From the NCBI RefSeq assembly GCF_027587175.1, contig NZ_JAPCID010000015.1, forward strand, positions 1-64,000: a stretch of 64,000 nt of DNA, in the 5' to 3' direction. Below are positions 16,163-24,800 of the stretch, piece after piece; position 1 is the first letter of the stretch, and the number at the start of each line of letters is the position of its first letter. Under the pieces are notes generated by a model. That model had not been told where the DNA came from and searched no databases. It saw only the letters and a list, made by a program, of their open reading frames with translations. The DNA is from Solirubrobacter deserti. Lineage in GTDB: Bacteria > Actinomycetota > Thermoleophilia > Solirubrobacterales > Solirubrobacteraceae. A program made the position numbers and the translations under genes.

Positions 16163-17365
16163 ATGGCCGACGTCGAGCCCCTTCTGGCACTGCACTACGA
16201 CCTGGTGAAGGTCGGCGGGCTCCAGCCCGTAGCCGCCCCGCCCTATGACGTGATCGATTCGGCCCAGCGAGCGGCGCTCCTGGGCCGTTCGCCGTACAAC
16301 GTCGTCGAGATCGATCTTCCCTTCAGCGACTCCGACCCGTACGCGCACGCTGCGCAGACGCTCACCGCCTGGACGACCGAAGGCATCGTCACCCGCGACA
16401 ACACCCCGGCTCTGTGGGCGCTCGCACAGGACTACACCGGGCCCGACGGCCGGCAGCGCACCCGCCACGGCGTCTTCGCGCGCGTGCGCGTGGAGGACTA
16501 CGGCCCCGGCCGCATCCGCCCGCACGAGCGCACGCATCCCGGCCCGAAGGAGGACCGGCTGCGGCTCACGCGCGCCACACGCACGAACCTGTCGCCGATC
16601 TTCAGCCTCTACGACGACCCGCAGAACGCCGCGTGGAAGGCGATCGCGCCGTTCACGCAATCGGCGCCCTGGGGCGAGGTCAGCGACGACGAGGCCACCA
16701 CGCACAAGCTCTGGCGCGTCGATGACCCGCAGGCGATCGAAGCCTTCAAGGCCGCGCTCTCGGGCACCGAGCTGCTGATCGCCGACGGCCACCACCGCTA
16801 CGAGACCGCGCGCGTCTACCAGCAGGAGAACCCGGCCGCGACCCACGTGCTGATGTGCCTGGTCGCCCTGCAGGACGAGGGCCTGACCGTCTTCCCGACC
16901 CACCGCCTGGCCACGAACGCCGACATGGAAGCGCTCACCGCCGCGTTCGGGCGCGACTGGACCACCGAGCCGCGTGCCACGCTGAGCATCGGGTACTACG
17001 CCAACGGTGAGCTCTCCACGCTCTACCTCAAGGACTGGGAGGTCGCCGACGCGGCGCTCATCGGCAAGCCGGAGCCGTACCGGCGCCTGGACACGGCCGT
17101 GCTGGAGAAGCTGATCCTGATGGACGCGCTCGGGCTCACCGAGGACGACATCTCCCACCTGCACGGCCTCGACTACGCGCGCACGCCGGAGCAGGCCAAG
17201 GCGAAGGTGGACGCGGGCGAGGCCGACGCGGCCTTCCTGATGAACGCGAGCCCGGTCGAGCGCGTGCGCGACGTCGCCGTGGCGGGCGAGAACATGCCGC
17301 CGAAGTCGACCTATTTCTTCCCGAAGGTGCTGACGGGGATGGTGTTCAATCCCCTGGAGGACTGA
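16163..17365 (+). CDS. DUF1015 family protein (SerK-like kinase family)
   Basis: The 400-residue length is normal for the family. Family blocks are PVAAPPYDVIDSAQRAALL near the start, RPHERTHPGPKEDRLRL, NLSPIFSLYDD, and the hallmark IADGHHRYETARVY in the middle. Archaeal members are ADP-dependent serine kinases that make O-phosphoserine for cysteine synthesis, but the bacterial activity is largely inferred. The stop overlaps the ATG of the osmC-like gene (TGATG), so they form one unit with the following Nudix gene. Confidence 0.88.
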   Translation: MADVEPLLALHYDLVKVGGLQPVAAPPYDVIDSAQRAALLGRSPYNVVEIDLPFSDSDPYAHAAQTLTAWTTEGIVTRDNTPALWALAQDYTGPDGRQRTRHGVFARVRVEDYGPGRIRPHERTHPGPKEDRLRLTRATRTNLSPIFSLYDDPQNAAWKAIAPFTQSAPWGEVSDDEATTHKLWRVDDPQAIEAFKAALSGTELLIADGHHRYETARVYQQENPAATHVLMCLVALQDEGLTVFPTHRLATNADMEALTAAFGRDWTTEPRATLSIGYYANGELSTLYLKDWEVADAALIGKPEPYRRLDTAVLEKLILMDALGLTEDDISHLHGLDYARTPEQAKAKVDAGEADAAFLMNASPVERVRDVAVAGENMPPKSTYFFPKVLTGMVFNPLED

Positions 17366-17799
17366 TGGCACTCATCAACCGGTCAGAGAAGACCTCGTCC
17401 CAGGCGATGCGGGCCGTCGCGCGCAAGCGCGAGCGCTACACGCATGACGTCAAGACGGGACGGCACACGATCACCGTCGACGAGCCGGAGAACCAGGGCG
17501 GGCAGGACATGGGCCCGAGCCCGCAGGAGCTGCTGGCCGCGGCGCTCGCCGCCTGCACGGCGGTGACGATGGAGATGTACGCCGAGCGCAAGGGCTGGAA
17601 CGTGGACGGCCTCGAGGTCGACTGCCGCTACTCCCCCGCCCAGCGCGGCTGCCCAACCCGCTTCGAGATGGTCATGCGGATGCCGGCCCACCTGAGCGAG
17701 GAGCAGGTCGAGCGCCTGCAGGTGATCGCCGCCAAGTGCCCGGTGCACCGCACCCTCGAGGGCGAGGTCGCCTTCGACGAGCGGGTCGAGCTCACCTGA
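17365..17799 (+). CDS. OsmC family protein
   Basis: This 144-residue protein shows the OsmC/Ohr fold pattern: a GPSPQELLAAALAACTAVTM helix with the first conserved cysteine and a second one in VIAAKCPVHRTLEGEV. Between them is an acidic strand pair (DGLEVDCRYSP). The two cysteines are the peroxidatic and resolving thiols of organic hydroperoxide reductases. The family also has non-peroxidase members, so the exact substrate is open. It is translationally coupled to the upstream DUF1015 gene. Confidence 0.9.
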   Translation: MALINRSEKTSSQAMRAVARKRERYTHDVKTGRHTITVDEPENQGGQDMGPSPQELLAAALAACTAVTMEMYAERKGWNVDGLEVDCRYSPAQRGCPTRFEMVMRMPAHLSEEQVERLQVIAAKCPVHRTLEGEVAFDERVELT

Positions 17800-17852
17800 C
17801 CACGCGCGAGCAGCTGCAGGCGCGCCTCCTGGACCCCGAGGAGGCGCTCGGC

Positions 17853-18392
17853 ATGGCCGTCTACGGCGGGCGGACGCACTCCGCCGTGCTCGTGCCGCTG
17901 TTCACCGACCACGCCGGGCGGCTGCACGCCGTCTTCACCAAGCGCCGCGAGGACCTCTCCCGGCACGCCGGCGAGATCTCGTTCCCGGGCGGCCGCCGCG
18001 ACCCCGGCGAGAGCCTCGAGGAGACGGCGCTGCGCGAAGCCCACGAGGAGATCGGGCTGCCGCCGTCGGAGGTGGACGTGATCGGCGCGCTCGTGCCGGT
18101 CGGAACGGTCGCCACCGACTACGCCATCTATCCGTTCGTCGGCCTGATCGAGCCCGGGTTCGCGTGGGTGATGCAGGAGACCGAGGTCGCGGAGGTGCTC
18201 GAGCTCGCGCTCGACGACCTCGTCGCCGGCCATTCCCTCAAGCGGATGGTGCGGCGCGGGATCGCGTTCCGGACCGACGTCTACGAGGTCGACGGCCACA
18301 TGGTCTGGGGCGCGACGTCGCGCATCCTGACCGACCTGCTCAACCGCCTAGAAGTCGGTCCACGGCGGCCTTGGCGTCTTGAGCGGGAGTGA
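17853..18392 (+). CDS. Nudix hydrolase, CoA-pyrophosphatase type
   Basis: The Nudix box is complete (GGRRDPGESLEETALREAHEEIGL). The block before it (FTKRREDLSRHAGEISFPGG) is the signature of the NudL/YeaB CoA pyrophosphatases, which cut CoA to 3',5'-ADP and 4'-phosphopantetheine. I use ATG 17853 because GAGGAGG sits eight bases ahead. The upstream codons (TTREQLQARLLDPEEALG) also look coding, so initiation at the CTG overlapping the osmC stop (17798), or at GTG 17736, is possible. The last 17 residues overlap the convergent gene. Confidence 0.85.
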   Translation: MAVYGGRTHSAVLVPLFTDHAGRLHAVFTKRREDLSRHAGEISFPGGRRDPGESLEETALREAHEEIGLPPSEVDVIGALVPVGTVATDYAIYPFVGLIEPGFAWVMQETEVAEVLELALDDLVAGHSLKRMVRRGIAFRTDVYEVDGHMVWGATSRILTDLLNRLEVGPRRPWRLERE

Positions 18393-18750
18393 CGACCTCC
18401 AGCGGGATCTGCCAGGTCTCCGAGCTGCGCCGCGCCAGCGCCTCGAACGCGCCCTCGTAGACCACGCCCCGCACGTGCGTGTCGACGAGCTTCTCGAAGA
18501 ACATCCGCAGCCGGCCTTCGGGGATCTCGATCGTGCCGGCCAGCCAGCACACGATCGTGACGCCGTGCAGCGCGTCCATCAGCGTCGCGATCCGGTCGGG
18601 ATCGCCGACGTAGGGCTCCGCCCCGGCCGCACGGATCTCCTCCACATGGGCGCCGCGCGTGGTCCCGCGCACGGCGTGGCCGTCGGCCCGCAGCGCCGAC
18701 GCCAGCGCGCGCCCGCGGCAGCCGCAGGGCACGATCAGGACGCGCGCCAC
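18340..18750 (-). CDS. Short Rossmann-type NAD(P)-binding protein
   Basis: This 136-residue protein begins MARVLIVPCGCRGRALASAL with a divergent glycine-rich nucleotide loop. It continues with DGHAVRGTTR (the usual end of strand 2 in NAD-dependent epimerases and SDRs) and EPYVGDPDRIATLMDALHGV. It then jumps to a shortened C-terminus. Normal epimerases are about 300 residues, so the catalytic half is missing and this is a binding or reduced member. It overlaps the small membrane-protein gene by 16 bp and the convergent Nudix gene by 53 bp. Confidence 0.7.
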   Translation of the reverse strand: MARVLIVPCGCRGRALASALRADGHAVRGTTRGAHVEEIRAAGAEPYVGDPDRIATLMDALHGVTIVCWLAGTIEIPEGRLRMFFEKLVDTHVRGVVYEGAFEALARRSSETWQIPLEVVTPAQDAKAAVDRLLGG

Positions 18751-18989
18751 TCGTCCTCGATGTCCTCGAGCGTGCGCTCGGGCTTGCCGCGGCGGCGCCG
18801 CAGCTCGTTCTGCGCGGCGACCATCTGCTCGATGTCGTCGAGCTCGTTCTCAGCCTCGACCTCGGGCGAACGGGTCGGCTTCCAGTCCAGGATCTCGTGC
18901 GTCGACCGTTTGCTGAAGAGTCCTAACAGCAACACGGTCACGACGAGCGCGCCGACCAGTACGGTCGAGACCACAGTGAACGTGTCCAC
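18735..18989 (-). CDS. Small single-helix membrane protein (84 aa)
   Basis: GTG 18989 opens MDTFTVVSTVLVGALVVTVL and one membrane helix. A charged, probably coiled cytoplasmic tail follows (EVEAENELDDIEQMVAAQNE, LRRRRGKPERTLEDIEDEWR). TACACT lies six bases before the start, suggesting a leaderless transcript. The layout, one helix and an acidic coiled tail, is common in actinobacteria. No function is known. Confidence 0.75.
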   Translation of the reverse strand: MDTFTVVSTVLVGALVVTVLLLGLFSKRSTHEILDWKPTRSPEVEAENELDDIEQMVAAQNELRRRRGKPERTLEDIEDEWRAS

Positions 18990-19043
18990 GCCGCGAGTGT
19001 AGGCTCGCCGCTCCGATCGCCCTCCCCAGGTGTTGAGCTTCCC

Positions 19044-20684
19044 GTGACCCGAGCCGTCCTTGCCGCCACTCTCGCCCTGCTCGTGAGCGCTCCTGCAGCG
19101 CACGCCGCCCTGCCGGAGCTCCCGAACCAGCTCCCGGGCGACGTGACCGCCTCGTCGGTGCGTTCGGATCCTGACACTTGGCTCGTCGGTGCCACACCGG
19201 GCGCAGCGTCGGCGAAGATCGCGGAGCGCTTCGGCGCCCGCCACTCCGGCCTCGGGAACTACGTGGTCGAGCGCTCGCAGGCCAAAGCGCTCGCGGCCGC
19301 GCTGGAGAAGGCGGGCCTGCTGCTCTACGCGCAGGCCAACACGATCCTGGACACCAAGCAGTCGGTGCCGGACGACCCGCTCTCGACGCCGCCGAACGCG
19401 TGGCGCGCGAAGGTGGCGCCGCCGAGCTTCGTCCCGCCGGTGGTCGCGCCGACCAGCCCGCTCGTCGCGCTCGTGGATGCGGCGGCGGACCCGTCGCACC
19501 CTGACCTGGCCGGCAACCCGAACTTCAGCGCGCTGCCGGGCGTCCCGATCACCAGCTCGCACGGCACGGCGACCGCCGCGGTCGCGTCGGCGCCGCAGAA
19601 CAACGTCGGCATCCTCGGCGTCTGGCCCGGCGCGCGAGCGGTCAACGTCCCGCTGCCCGTCGCCGCGGGCACCGAGGGCGGGATCACGTGCGCGTCCTCG
19701 GGCGAGGCGATCGGCAAGGCGATCCAGGCCGGCGCCGCCGTGATCAACATGAGCTACGGCTCGCCGTCGCGCTGCGCCGCGGAGTGGGTGCAGCTGTACT
19801 TTGGGATCGCCAAGGGGATCATCCCGGTGGCCGCCGCGGGCAACGAGTTCCAGGAGGGCAACCCGCTCGAGTTCCCGGCCTCGCTGCCGCACGTCGTCAC
19901 CGTCGCGGCCACCACGCCGGACGACCGCAGCGCGATCTTCTCCAACGCCAACACGGCGGTGGACCTGAGCGCGCCGGGCGTGGGCATCCTCACCGCGGTC
20001 CCGCCTTCGCTGGACGGGGACGGCGTCCAGGACGGCTACCAGGCGATGGACGGCACGAGCTTCTCGGCGCCGATGGTGTCGGCCGCGATGGCCTGGGTCC
20101 GTGCCGCGCGGCCCGACCTCTCGCCCGATCGCGTGGTCGAGGCCGTCAAGCGCAGCGCGACCGACGTGGTCGCGCCGGACGGCGTGAACCGCCCGGGCTG
20201 GGACCCGCTGACCGGCTTCGGCGTCCTCAACGTCGGCGGGGCGCTGACCAAGCCGGCCGAGCAGCTGCCGATCCAGGACCCGGTGGAGCCCAACGACAAC
20301 CTCGTGTGGGTGGACGGCACCGCGTTCGGCAAGCCCGCGACGCCGATCTGGTCCGGCGGCAAGGGCGTCGAGCTCAGCGCGCTGCTGGACAAGACCGAGG
20401 ACCCGGTGGACGTCTACCGGATCGTCATCCCGGCCCGCGAGTCCGCCCGGATCACGGTCCTGCCGCGCTTCGGCGACCCGGCGCTGGAGGTCTTCACGAC
20501 CGACGCGATCTCGGTCAACGACGTCGACGGGCGCGTGGCGCGTTCGCGCAACTCGGGCACCAAGAAGGCCGAGCGCGTGACCGTCCGCAACCGCGGCTCC
20601 AAGAAGCGCTCGTACTTCATCGCCATCAAACCTCAGGGCAGTTCGCGCTACCAGGAACGCCAGTATTCGTTGCGCGTTCGCTGA
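19044..20684 (+). CDS. Secreted subtilisin-like serine protease (S8)
   Basis: GTG 19044 starts a signal peptide (AVLAATLALLVSAPAAHA). A propeptide-like segment of about 110 residues precedes the S8 domain, with the triad at Asp in SPLVALVDAAADPSHPDL, His in SSHGTATAAV and Ser in DGTSFSAPMVSAAM. The oxyanion Asn is in VAAAGNEFQEG. After the domain a ~120-residue region (DPVEPNDNLVW...VDVYRIVIPA) resembles bacterial pre-peptidase C-terminal domains, which aid export or anchoring. The next gene, a secreted propeller-like protein, follows within 25 nt. Confidence 0.92.
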   Translation: MTRAVLAATLALLVSAPAAHAALPELPNQLPGDVTASSVRSDPDTWLVGATPGAASAKIAERFGARHSGLGNYVVERSQAKALAAALEKAGLLLYAQANTILDTKQSVPDDPLSTPPNAWRAKVAPPSFVPPVVAPTSPLVALVDAAADPSHPDLAGNPNFSALPGVPITSSHGTATAAVASAPQNNVGILGVWPGARAVNVPLPVAAGTEGGITCASSGEAIGKAIQAGAAVINMSYGSPSRCAAEWVQLYFGIAKGIIPVAAAGNEFQEGNPLEFPASLPHVVTVAATTPDDRSAIFSNANTAVDLSAPGVGILTAVPPSLDGDGVQDGYQAMDGTSFSAPMVSAAMAWVRAARPDLSPDRVVEAVKRSATDVVAPDGVNRPGWDPLTGFGVLNVGGALTKPAEQLPIQDPVEPNDNLVWVDGTAFGKPATPIWSGGKGVELSALLDKTEDPVDVYRIVIPARESARITVLPRFGDPALEVFTTDAISVNDVDGRVARSRNSGTKKAERVTVRNRGSKKRSYFIAIKPQGSSRYQERQYSLRVR

Positions 20685-20693
20685 TCTCGTGAT

Positions 20694-20699
20694 TAGAGT
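20694..20699 (+). promoter_or_regulatory. Candidate -10 element
   Basis: TAGAGT lies seven bases before ATG 20707, in the gap after the protease gene. This supports ATG 20707 over GTG 20689 as the true start. Confidence 0.4.
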
Positions 20700-20706
20700 C
20701 GGCGGG

Positions 20707-22119
20707 ATGCGCCGAGCCGTCGTCTTTGCTCTCGCCGCGCTCGCGCTCTCGTGCGCGGCGCCTGCGTACGCCACCCGCACCGTCGCGCTCGACGCCGCCG
20801 GCGCCGTGCACGCGTACGTCGTCGGCAGCGACGGCGCGCTCTACCACGCGCCCCCCGGCGGCGTGCTGACGCGGCTCGGCGGTGAGCAGCTGGCGCAGCA
20901 GCCGGTCGCGGTCGAGCGTGACGCCACCGGCACCCTGCTGGTCGCCGCGCGCGCCGAGGACGGCACGGTCTACGCGCTGCCGGACGGCGAGTGGTCCGCG
21001 CGCGTACCGATCGGCACCGGCGCGGCGGGCCCGCCCGATCTGCTGCTCGACGACGGTCGCCTCGCGGCCTTCTACCGCGGCGTGGACGGCAAGCTCTGGA
21101 CCGCGACGCAGGCGGCGACGGGCTGGAGCGCGCCCGAGGCGCTGGCCGAAGACGTCGCCGGCGAGCCGGCCGCGATCCTCGACCGCAACGGCGACCGGGT
21201 CGTGACCGTCCGCGCGGGCGACGGCACGCTCACCACCGCCTGGCACACCGGCGCCGCGTGGGCGCGCGACTCGCTGGGCGGCCCGGTCACCGGTGACCCG
21301 GCGCTCGTGCGGCACCCCGACGGTCGGCTCGAGGTCTTCGCGCGCGGCACGGACGGTGCGCTGTGGCGCAGCGCCCAGGAGCCGCCGGCGTTCGCGTTCA
21401 GCGCGTGGGCGCCGCTCGCGCCCGACGCGATCGCGGGTTCCCCCGCCGCCGCGCTGGACGGCGCCGGCCACCTCCACGTCTTCGCGCGCGACGCCGCCGG
21501 CGCGCTGCGCCTGTTCAGCGGCGGCACGGTCGAGTCGCTCGGCGGCGCGCTCACCGGCGACCCCGCCGCGATCCGCGCCGGCTCCTCGCTGATCCACGTC
21601 GTCGCGCCGGGCGAAGGCGCGCGCTGGTTCGTGCGCTCGCAGGCCGGCCTGCTGACGTGGGAGCCGCTCTTCCGCGCGCTCGGGGAAGCCGCTCCGCCCA
21701 AGGCGCCGGACCCGGTCATCGTGGTCCCCGCGCCGCCGCGCGCGCCCGAGGTCGTCTCCCCCGTCTACGCACCCAAGCGCCTGCTCGTCGACCTGCGGGC
21801 GAACGCGAAGAACGGCGTGTTCAAGGCGCTCACGCTGCGCGGCGTGCCCGCGGGCGCGACCGTCACGGCCACGTGCGCGAAGGGCTGCAAGCGCCCGTCG
21901 CTGACGTTCACCAACGTCAGCGGGACCGTGTCGCTGAAGGCGTTCTTCGCCAAGCGGGCCAAACAGGGAACGCTCAAGGCCGGCACCAAGATCCGCGTGG
22001 TCGTGTCGGCGCCGAACATGATCGGCGCCGTCAAGACGCTCACGGTGCGGGCGCGCAAGGCTCCGTCGGTCGCCACGCGGTGCCTGGCACCGGGCGCGAC
22101 GACCGAGTCGCTCTGCTAG
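20707..22119 (+). CDS. Secreted lectin/propeller-like repeat protein with shared C-terminal domain
   Basis: ATG 20707 precedes a signal peptide (MRRAVVFALAALALSCAAPA). About seven repeats of roughly 45 residues follow, each with a VxxDGxLxxxxxxxWS-like turn (DGALYHAPPGG; DGRLAAFYRGVDGKLWTAT; DGALWRSAQEP). This is typical of PLL/tectonin-like sugar-binding propellers. A proline linker (PAPPRAPEVVSPV) leads to the C-terminal beta domain (LRGVPAGATVTATCAKGCK...GTVSLKAFF...KAGTKIRVVV). The protein probably binds surface glycans, which is inferred from fold pattern only. Confidence 0.75.
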   Translation: MRRAVVFALAALALSCAAPAYATRTVALDAAGAVHAYVVGSDGALYHAPPGGVLTRLGGEQLAQQPVAVERDATGTLLVAARAEDGTVYALPDGEWSARVPIGTGAAGPPDLLLDDGRLAAFYRGVDGKLWTATQAATGWSAPEALAEDVAGEPAAILDRNGDRVVTVRAGDGTLTTAWHTGAAWARDSLGGPVTGDPALVRHPDGRLEVFARGTDGALWRSAQEPPAFAFSAWAPLAPDAIAGSPAAALDGAGHLHVFARDAAGALRLFSGGTVESLGGALTGDPAAIRAGSSLIHVVAPGEGARWFVRSQAGLLTWEPLFRALGEAAPPKAPDPVIVVPAPPRAPEVVSPVYAPKRLLVDLRANAKNGVFKALTLRGVPAGATVTATCAKGCKRPSLTFTNVSGTVSLKAFFAKRAKQGTLKAGTKIRVVVSAPNMIGAVKTLTVRARKAPSVATRCLAPGATTESLC

Positions 22120-22682
22120 CCGGCCCGCTCGTAGGTCGCGGTGAACGTGCCGCGCGCGACGGCGCCCTCGAGCTTGTCCAGCACGGCCTGCGGCTCCGCG
22201 CCCGCTTCCAGCGCCGAGGCGTCCTTGAGCGCATACATGCTGAACACGTAGCGGTGCGGTCCGTCGCCCTCAGGCGGGCACGGCGCCGCCCAGCCTTCCT
22301 TGCCGGCGGAGTTCTTGCCGTACTTCGTGCCCGTCGGGAACTGGCCGTCCGGCGCGAGGCCGGCGCCGGTGGCGGCCGAGATGCCGAACGCGGTCCAGTG
22401 GATGAACGGGCCGTCCTCGGCGTCGGGGTCCTCGACCACGAGCACGGTCTCGACGGCCTGCCCGGCCGGAACCTCACGCCACACGATCGTGGGGATCGTG
22501 CCGGCGCCGTCGCACGTGTTGGCGGCCGGCAGCTTGCCGTCCTTCACGACGGGCGAGGAGAGCTTGATGGTGTTCGGCGCGGTCGGCAGCGTGCTGGCCG
22601 CGGGCTCGTCGTCGCCGCCGCAGCTCGAGACGCCGAGCGCGGCGGCGGCGAACGCCGCTAGGAGCGGGCGGCGGGCGCCCAC
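22116..22682 (-). CDS. YbhB/YbcL (PEBP, Raf-kinase-inhibitor-like) lipoprotein
   Basis: GTG 22682 begins a lipoprotein signal (LLAAFAAAALGVSSC; Cys lipidated) followed by a GGDDEP linker. The PEBP fold is clear from TIPTIVWREVPAGQAVETVL, VVEDPDAEDGPFIHWTAFGI and HRYVFSMYALKD, with the ligand-site residues DPDA and FIHW. Bacterial members are thought to bind anionic or phospho ligands, and their role is unknown. The start lies inside the 3' end of trxB (25-bp overlap), so it is probably co-transcribed with it. Confidence 0.88.
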   Translation of the reverse strand: MGARRPLLAAFAAAALGVSSCGGDDEPAASTLPTAPNTIKLSSPVVKDGKLPAANTCDGAGTIPTIVWREVPAGQAVETVLVVEDPDAEDGPFIHWTAFGISAATGAGLAPDGQFPTGTKYGKNSAGKEGWAAPCPPEGDGPHRYVFSMYALKDASALEAGAEPQAVLDKLEGAVARGTFTATYERAG

Positions 22683-23671
22683 TGCTCTTCGGCCAGGTTG
22701 CCGGTCCCCTCGAGGGCCTTCGGCGTCGGAACGGCGGGGTTGTCGCGCAGGTACCACTCGGCGTCCAGGGCGGCCTGGCAGCCGGAGCCGGAGGCGGTGA
22801 TGGCCTGGCGGTACGTGTGGTCGACGAGGTCGCCGGCGGCGAACACGCCCGGGATGTTGGTGCGGGTGGAGCGGCCTTCGACCTTCACGTAGCCGTCTTC
22901 GTCGGTCTCGATCAGGCCGTCGACGATCGCGGACTGCGGCTCATGACCGATCGCGATGAAGGCACCCGCCATCGGCACCACCAGCTCTTCACCGGTCTCG
23001 GTGTTGATCAGGTCGGCACGGTCCAGCTGGCCGTTGTCGCCGGCCAGGAAGGCCTTGACGACGTAGGGCGTCAGGAACTCGATGTTCTCGGTCTTCTGCG
23101 CGCGCTCGAGCATGATCTTCGAGGCGCGGAACTCGTCGCGCCGGTTGACGATCGTGACCTTCGAGGAGAACTTCGCGAGGAAGATGGCCTCCTCCATCGC
23201 GGAGTCGCCGCCGCCGACGATGATCGTCGTGCGGTCCTTGTAGAAGGCGGCGTCGCAGGTCGCGCAGTAGGACACGCCGCGGCCGCCGAGCTCCTCCTCG
23301 CCGGGCACGCCGAGCTTCTTGTGCTCCGCGCCCATCGCGAGGATCACCGTGCGGGCCTTGTACTCGTCGTCCTCGACCCAGACCGTGTGCGGCTCGCCTT
23401 CGGCACCGGGCTCGAACCGCGTCACGTTGTCGGTGATGAAGCGCGTGCCGAAGCGCTCCGCCTGGTCGCGGAACTTCTGCATCATGTCCGGGCCCATGAT
23501 CCCCTCGGGGAAGCCCGGGTAGTTCTCCACGTCGGTCGTCTGCTGCAGCAGGCCACCCCAGAGGAAGCCCTCGATCACGAGCGGGTTCAGATTGGCTCGG
23601 GCCGTGTACAACGCCGCCGTGTACCCGGCGGGTCCACTGCCGATGATGATCACGTTCTCGACGTCTGCCAT
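22658..23671 (-). CDS. trxB: Thioredoxin reductase
   Basis: This 337-residue protein is of normal family length. It has the FAD motif IIGSGPAGYTAALYTAR, the redox pair in SYCATCDAAFY (CxxC), the NADPH motif VVGGGDSAMEEAIFLAKF and the second FAD motif GVFAAGDLVD. It reduces thioredoxin with NADPH. GGAAAGGGA lies nine bases before ATG 23671, and TACTAT/TATACA hexamers lie about 35-40 bases upstream. The gene therefore has a normal leader, unlike many neighbours. The thioredoxin gene itself is not next to it. Confidence 0.97.
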   Translation of the reverse strand: MADVENVIIIGSGPAGYTAALYTARANLNPLVIEGFLWGGLLQQTTDVENYPGFPEGIMGPDMMQKFRDQAERFGTRFITDNVTRFEPGAEGEPHTVWVEDDEYKARTVILAMGAEHKKLGVPGEEELGGRGVSYCATCDAAFYKDRTTIIVGGGDSAMEEAIFLAKFSSKVTIVNRRDEFRASKIMLERAQKTENIEFLTPYVVKAFLAGDNGQLDRADLINTETGEELVVPMAGAFIAIGHEPQSAIVDGLIETDEDGYVKVEGRSTRTNIPGVFAAGDLVDHTYRQAITASGSGCQAALDAEWYLRDNPAVPTPKALEGTGNLAEEQWAPAARS

Positions 23672-23687
23672 TCGTCCCTTTCCACGC

Positions 23688-24800
23688 TCACGCTTTACTT
23701 TGTATAGTAGCGCCGCGTTCCCGGCGCCATGTTTCCACGCGCGCGCGAAGCTTGAAGAAGGAGATCACTCCTGGGAGCAGTGGTAGCCAGAACGTGAGGG
23801 CGCGGAACACCAGGACCGCGACGACCGCGAGCCCGGCGTCCACGCCGAACGCCGCGAAGGCGCCGATCATGCCACCTTCGACGCCGCCGACGCCGCCCGG
23901 GATCGGCAGCAGGTTGCCGAGCATCCCGACGAAGAAGGCCTGGATCAGCACGGCGACCGGCGGCGCGTCGCCAAAGGCGCGGAACGCCGCCCACAGCACG
24001 GCGATCTGCGCGGCCCAGAACAGCAGCGCGCCGAGCAGAGCCGGGTCCCGGCTGCGCAGGTGCGCGAGCGCGTCGTGCAGGCCGGCGCTCGACGCGGCGG
24101 GGATGGACGCGAGCCGCTGGGCGATCCGGCCGAGCATGCCGGTGCGGCGCGCGAAGCCGTCGAGGCGGCGCTGGAGGTCGGTCGGGACGAGCAGGATCAG
24201 TGCGGCGACGCCCATCATCACGGTCGCGATGATGGCCGGGACGACGGTCATCGGGAACGGCGCCTCACCGGGGAACAGGCCGACGCGCAGGCCCACGCCG
24301 CAGATGATCACGGCCGCCGCGTAGGGGAAGTAGGTCAGGACGAGGAAGCTGATCGTCTTGTCGGCGACGACGCGCTTGGGCAGGCCGGCCTGGCGCAGCG
24401 CCCACGCCTGCAGGACGAGCCCGCCGGCGCCGCCCGCGGCGAAGATGCGGCTCGCGGCCAGGCCCGCCATCGTGATCAGGAAGCTCTCGGTGCGCCCGAT
24501 CACGCCGTCGCCGACCTTCGAGAACACGCCGCGGAACATCTCGATGTAGCCCCAGAACATGCCGAGCGTGAGCAGCAGGGCGAGCACGATCCAGAACGGC
24601 GAGCCGTCCTCGATCCGGCTCCACGTGTCGTCCAGGCCGGTGAGCTGCGGCAGCAGCAGGTAGAGCCCGAGGATCATCGCGGCGAGAAAGCCGCACAGGG
24701 TCAGGACGCTGCGGCCGGTGAACTCCAGCCCGCGGTCATCGTCGTCGTGCTCGTCGCCGGGCGGGCGGGGATCCACCGTCTGCTCCGGCGCGCGGGTCAT
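23688..24800 (-). CDS. Flippase-like membrane protein (LPG-synthase TM/UPF0104 family)
   Basis: This 370-residue protein has an acidic cytoplasmic start (PPGDEHDDDDRG) and about eight helices. Family signs are ASRIFAAGGAGGLVLQAWAL with a KRVVADK loop, and the late PIPGGVGGVEGGMIGAFAAF, equivalent to the GGxGxxE block of lysylphosphatidylglycerol-synthase transmembrane domains. Stand-alone members are thought to move lipids or lipid-linked sugars across the membrane. The ATG overlaps the stop of the PAP2 gene (ATGA), suggesting a joint role in lipid-phosphate handling. Confidence 0.85.
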   Translation of the reverse strand: MTRAPEQTVDPRPPGDEHDDDDRGLEFTGRSVLTLCGFLAAMILGLYLLLPQLTGLDDTWSRIEDGSPFWIVLALLLTLGMFWGYIEMFRGVFSKVGDGVIGRTESFLITMAGLAASRIFAAGGAGGLVLQAWALRQAGLPKRVVADKTISFLVLTYFPYAAAVIICGVGLRVGLFPGEAPFPMTVVPAIIATVMMGVAALILLVPTDLQRRLDGFARRTGMLGRIAQRLASIPAASSAGLHDALAHLRSRDPALLGALLFWAAQIAVLWAAFRAFGDAPPVAVLIQAFFVGMLGNLLPIPGGVGGVEGGMIGAFAAFGVDAGLAVVAVLVFRALTFWLPLLPGVISFFKLRARVETWRRERGATIQSKA

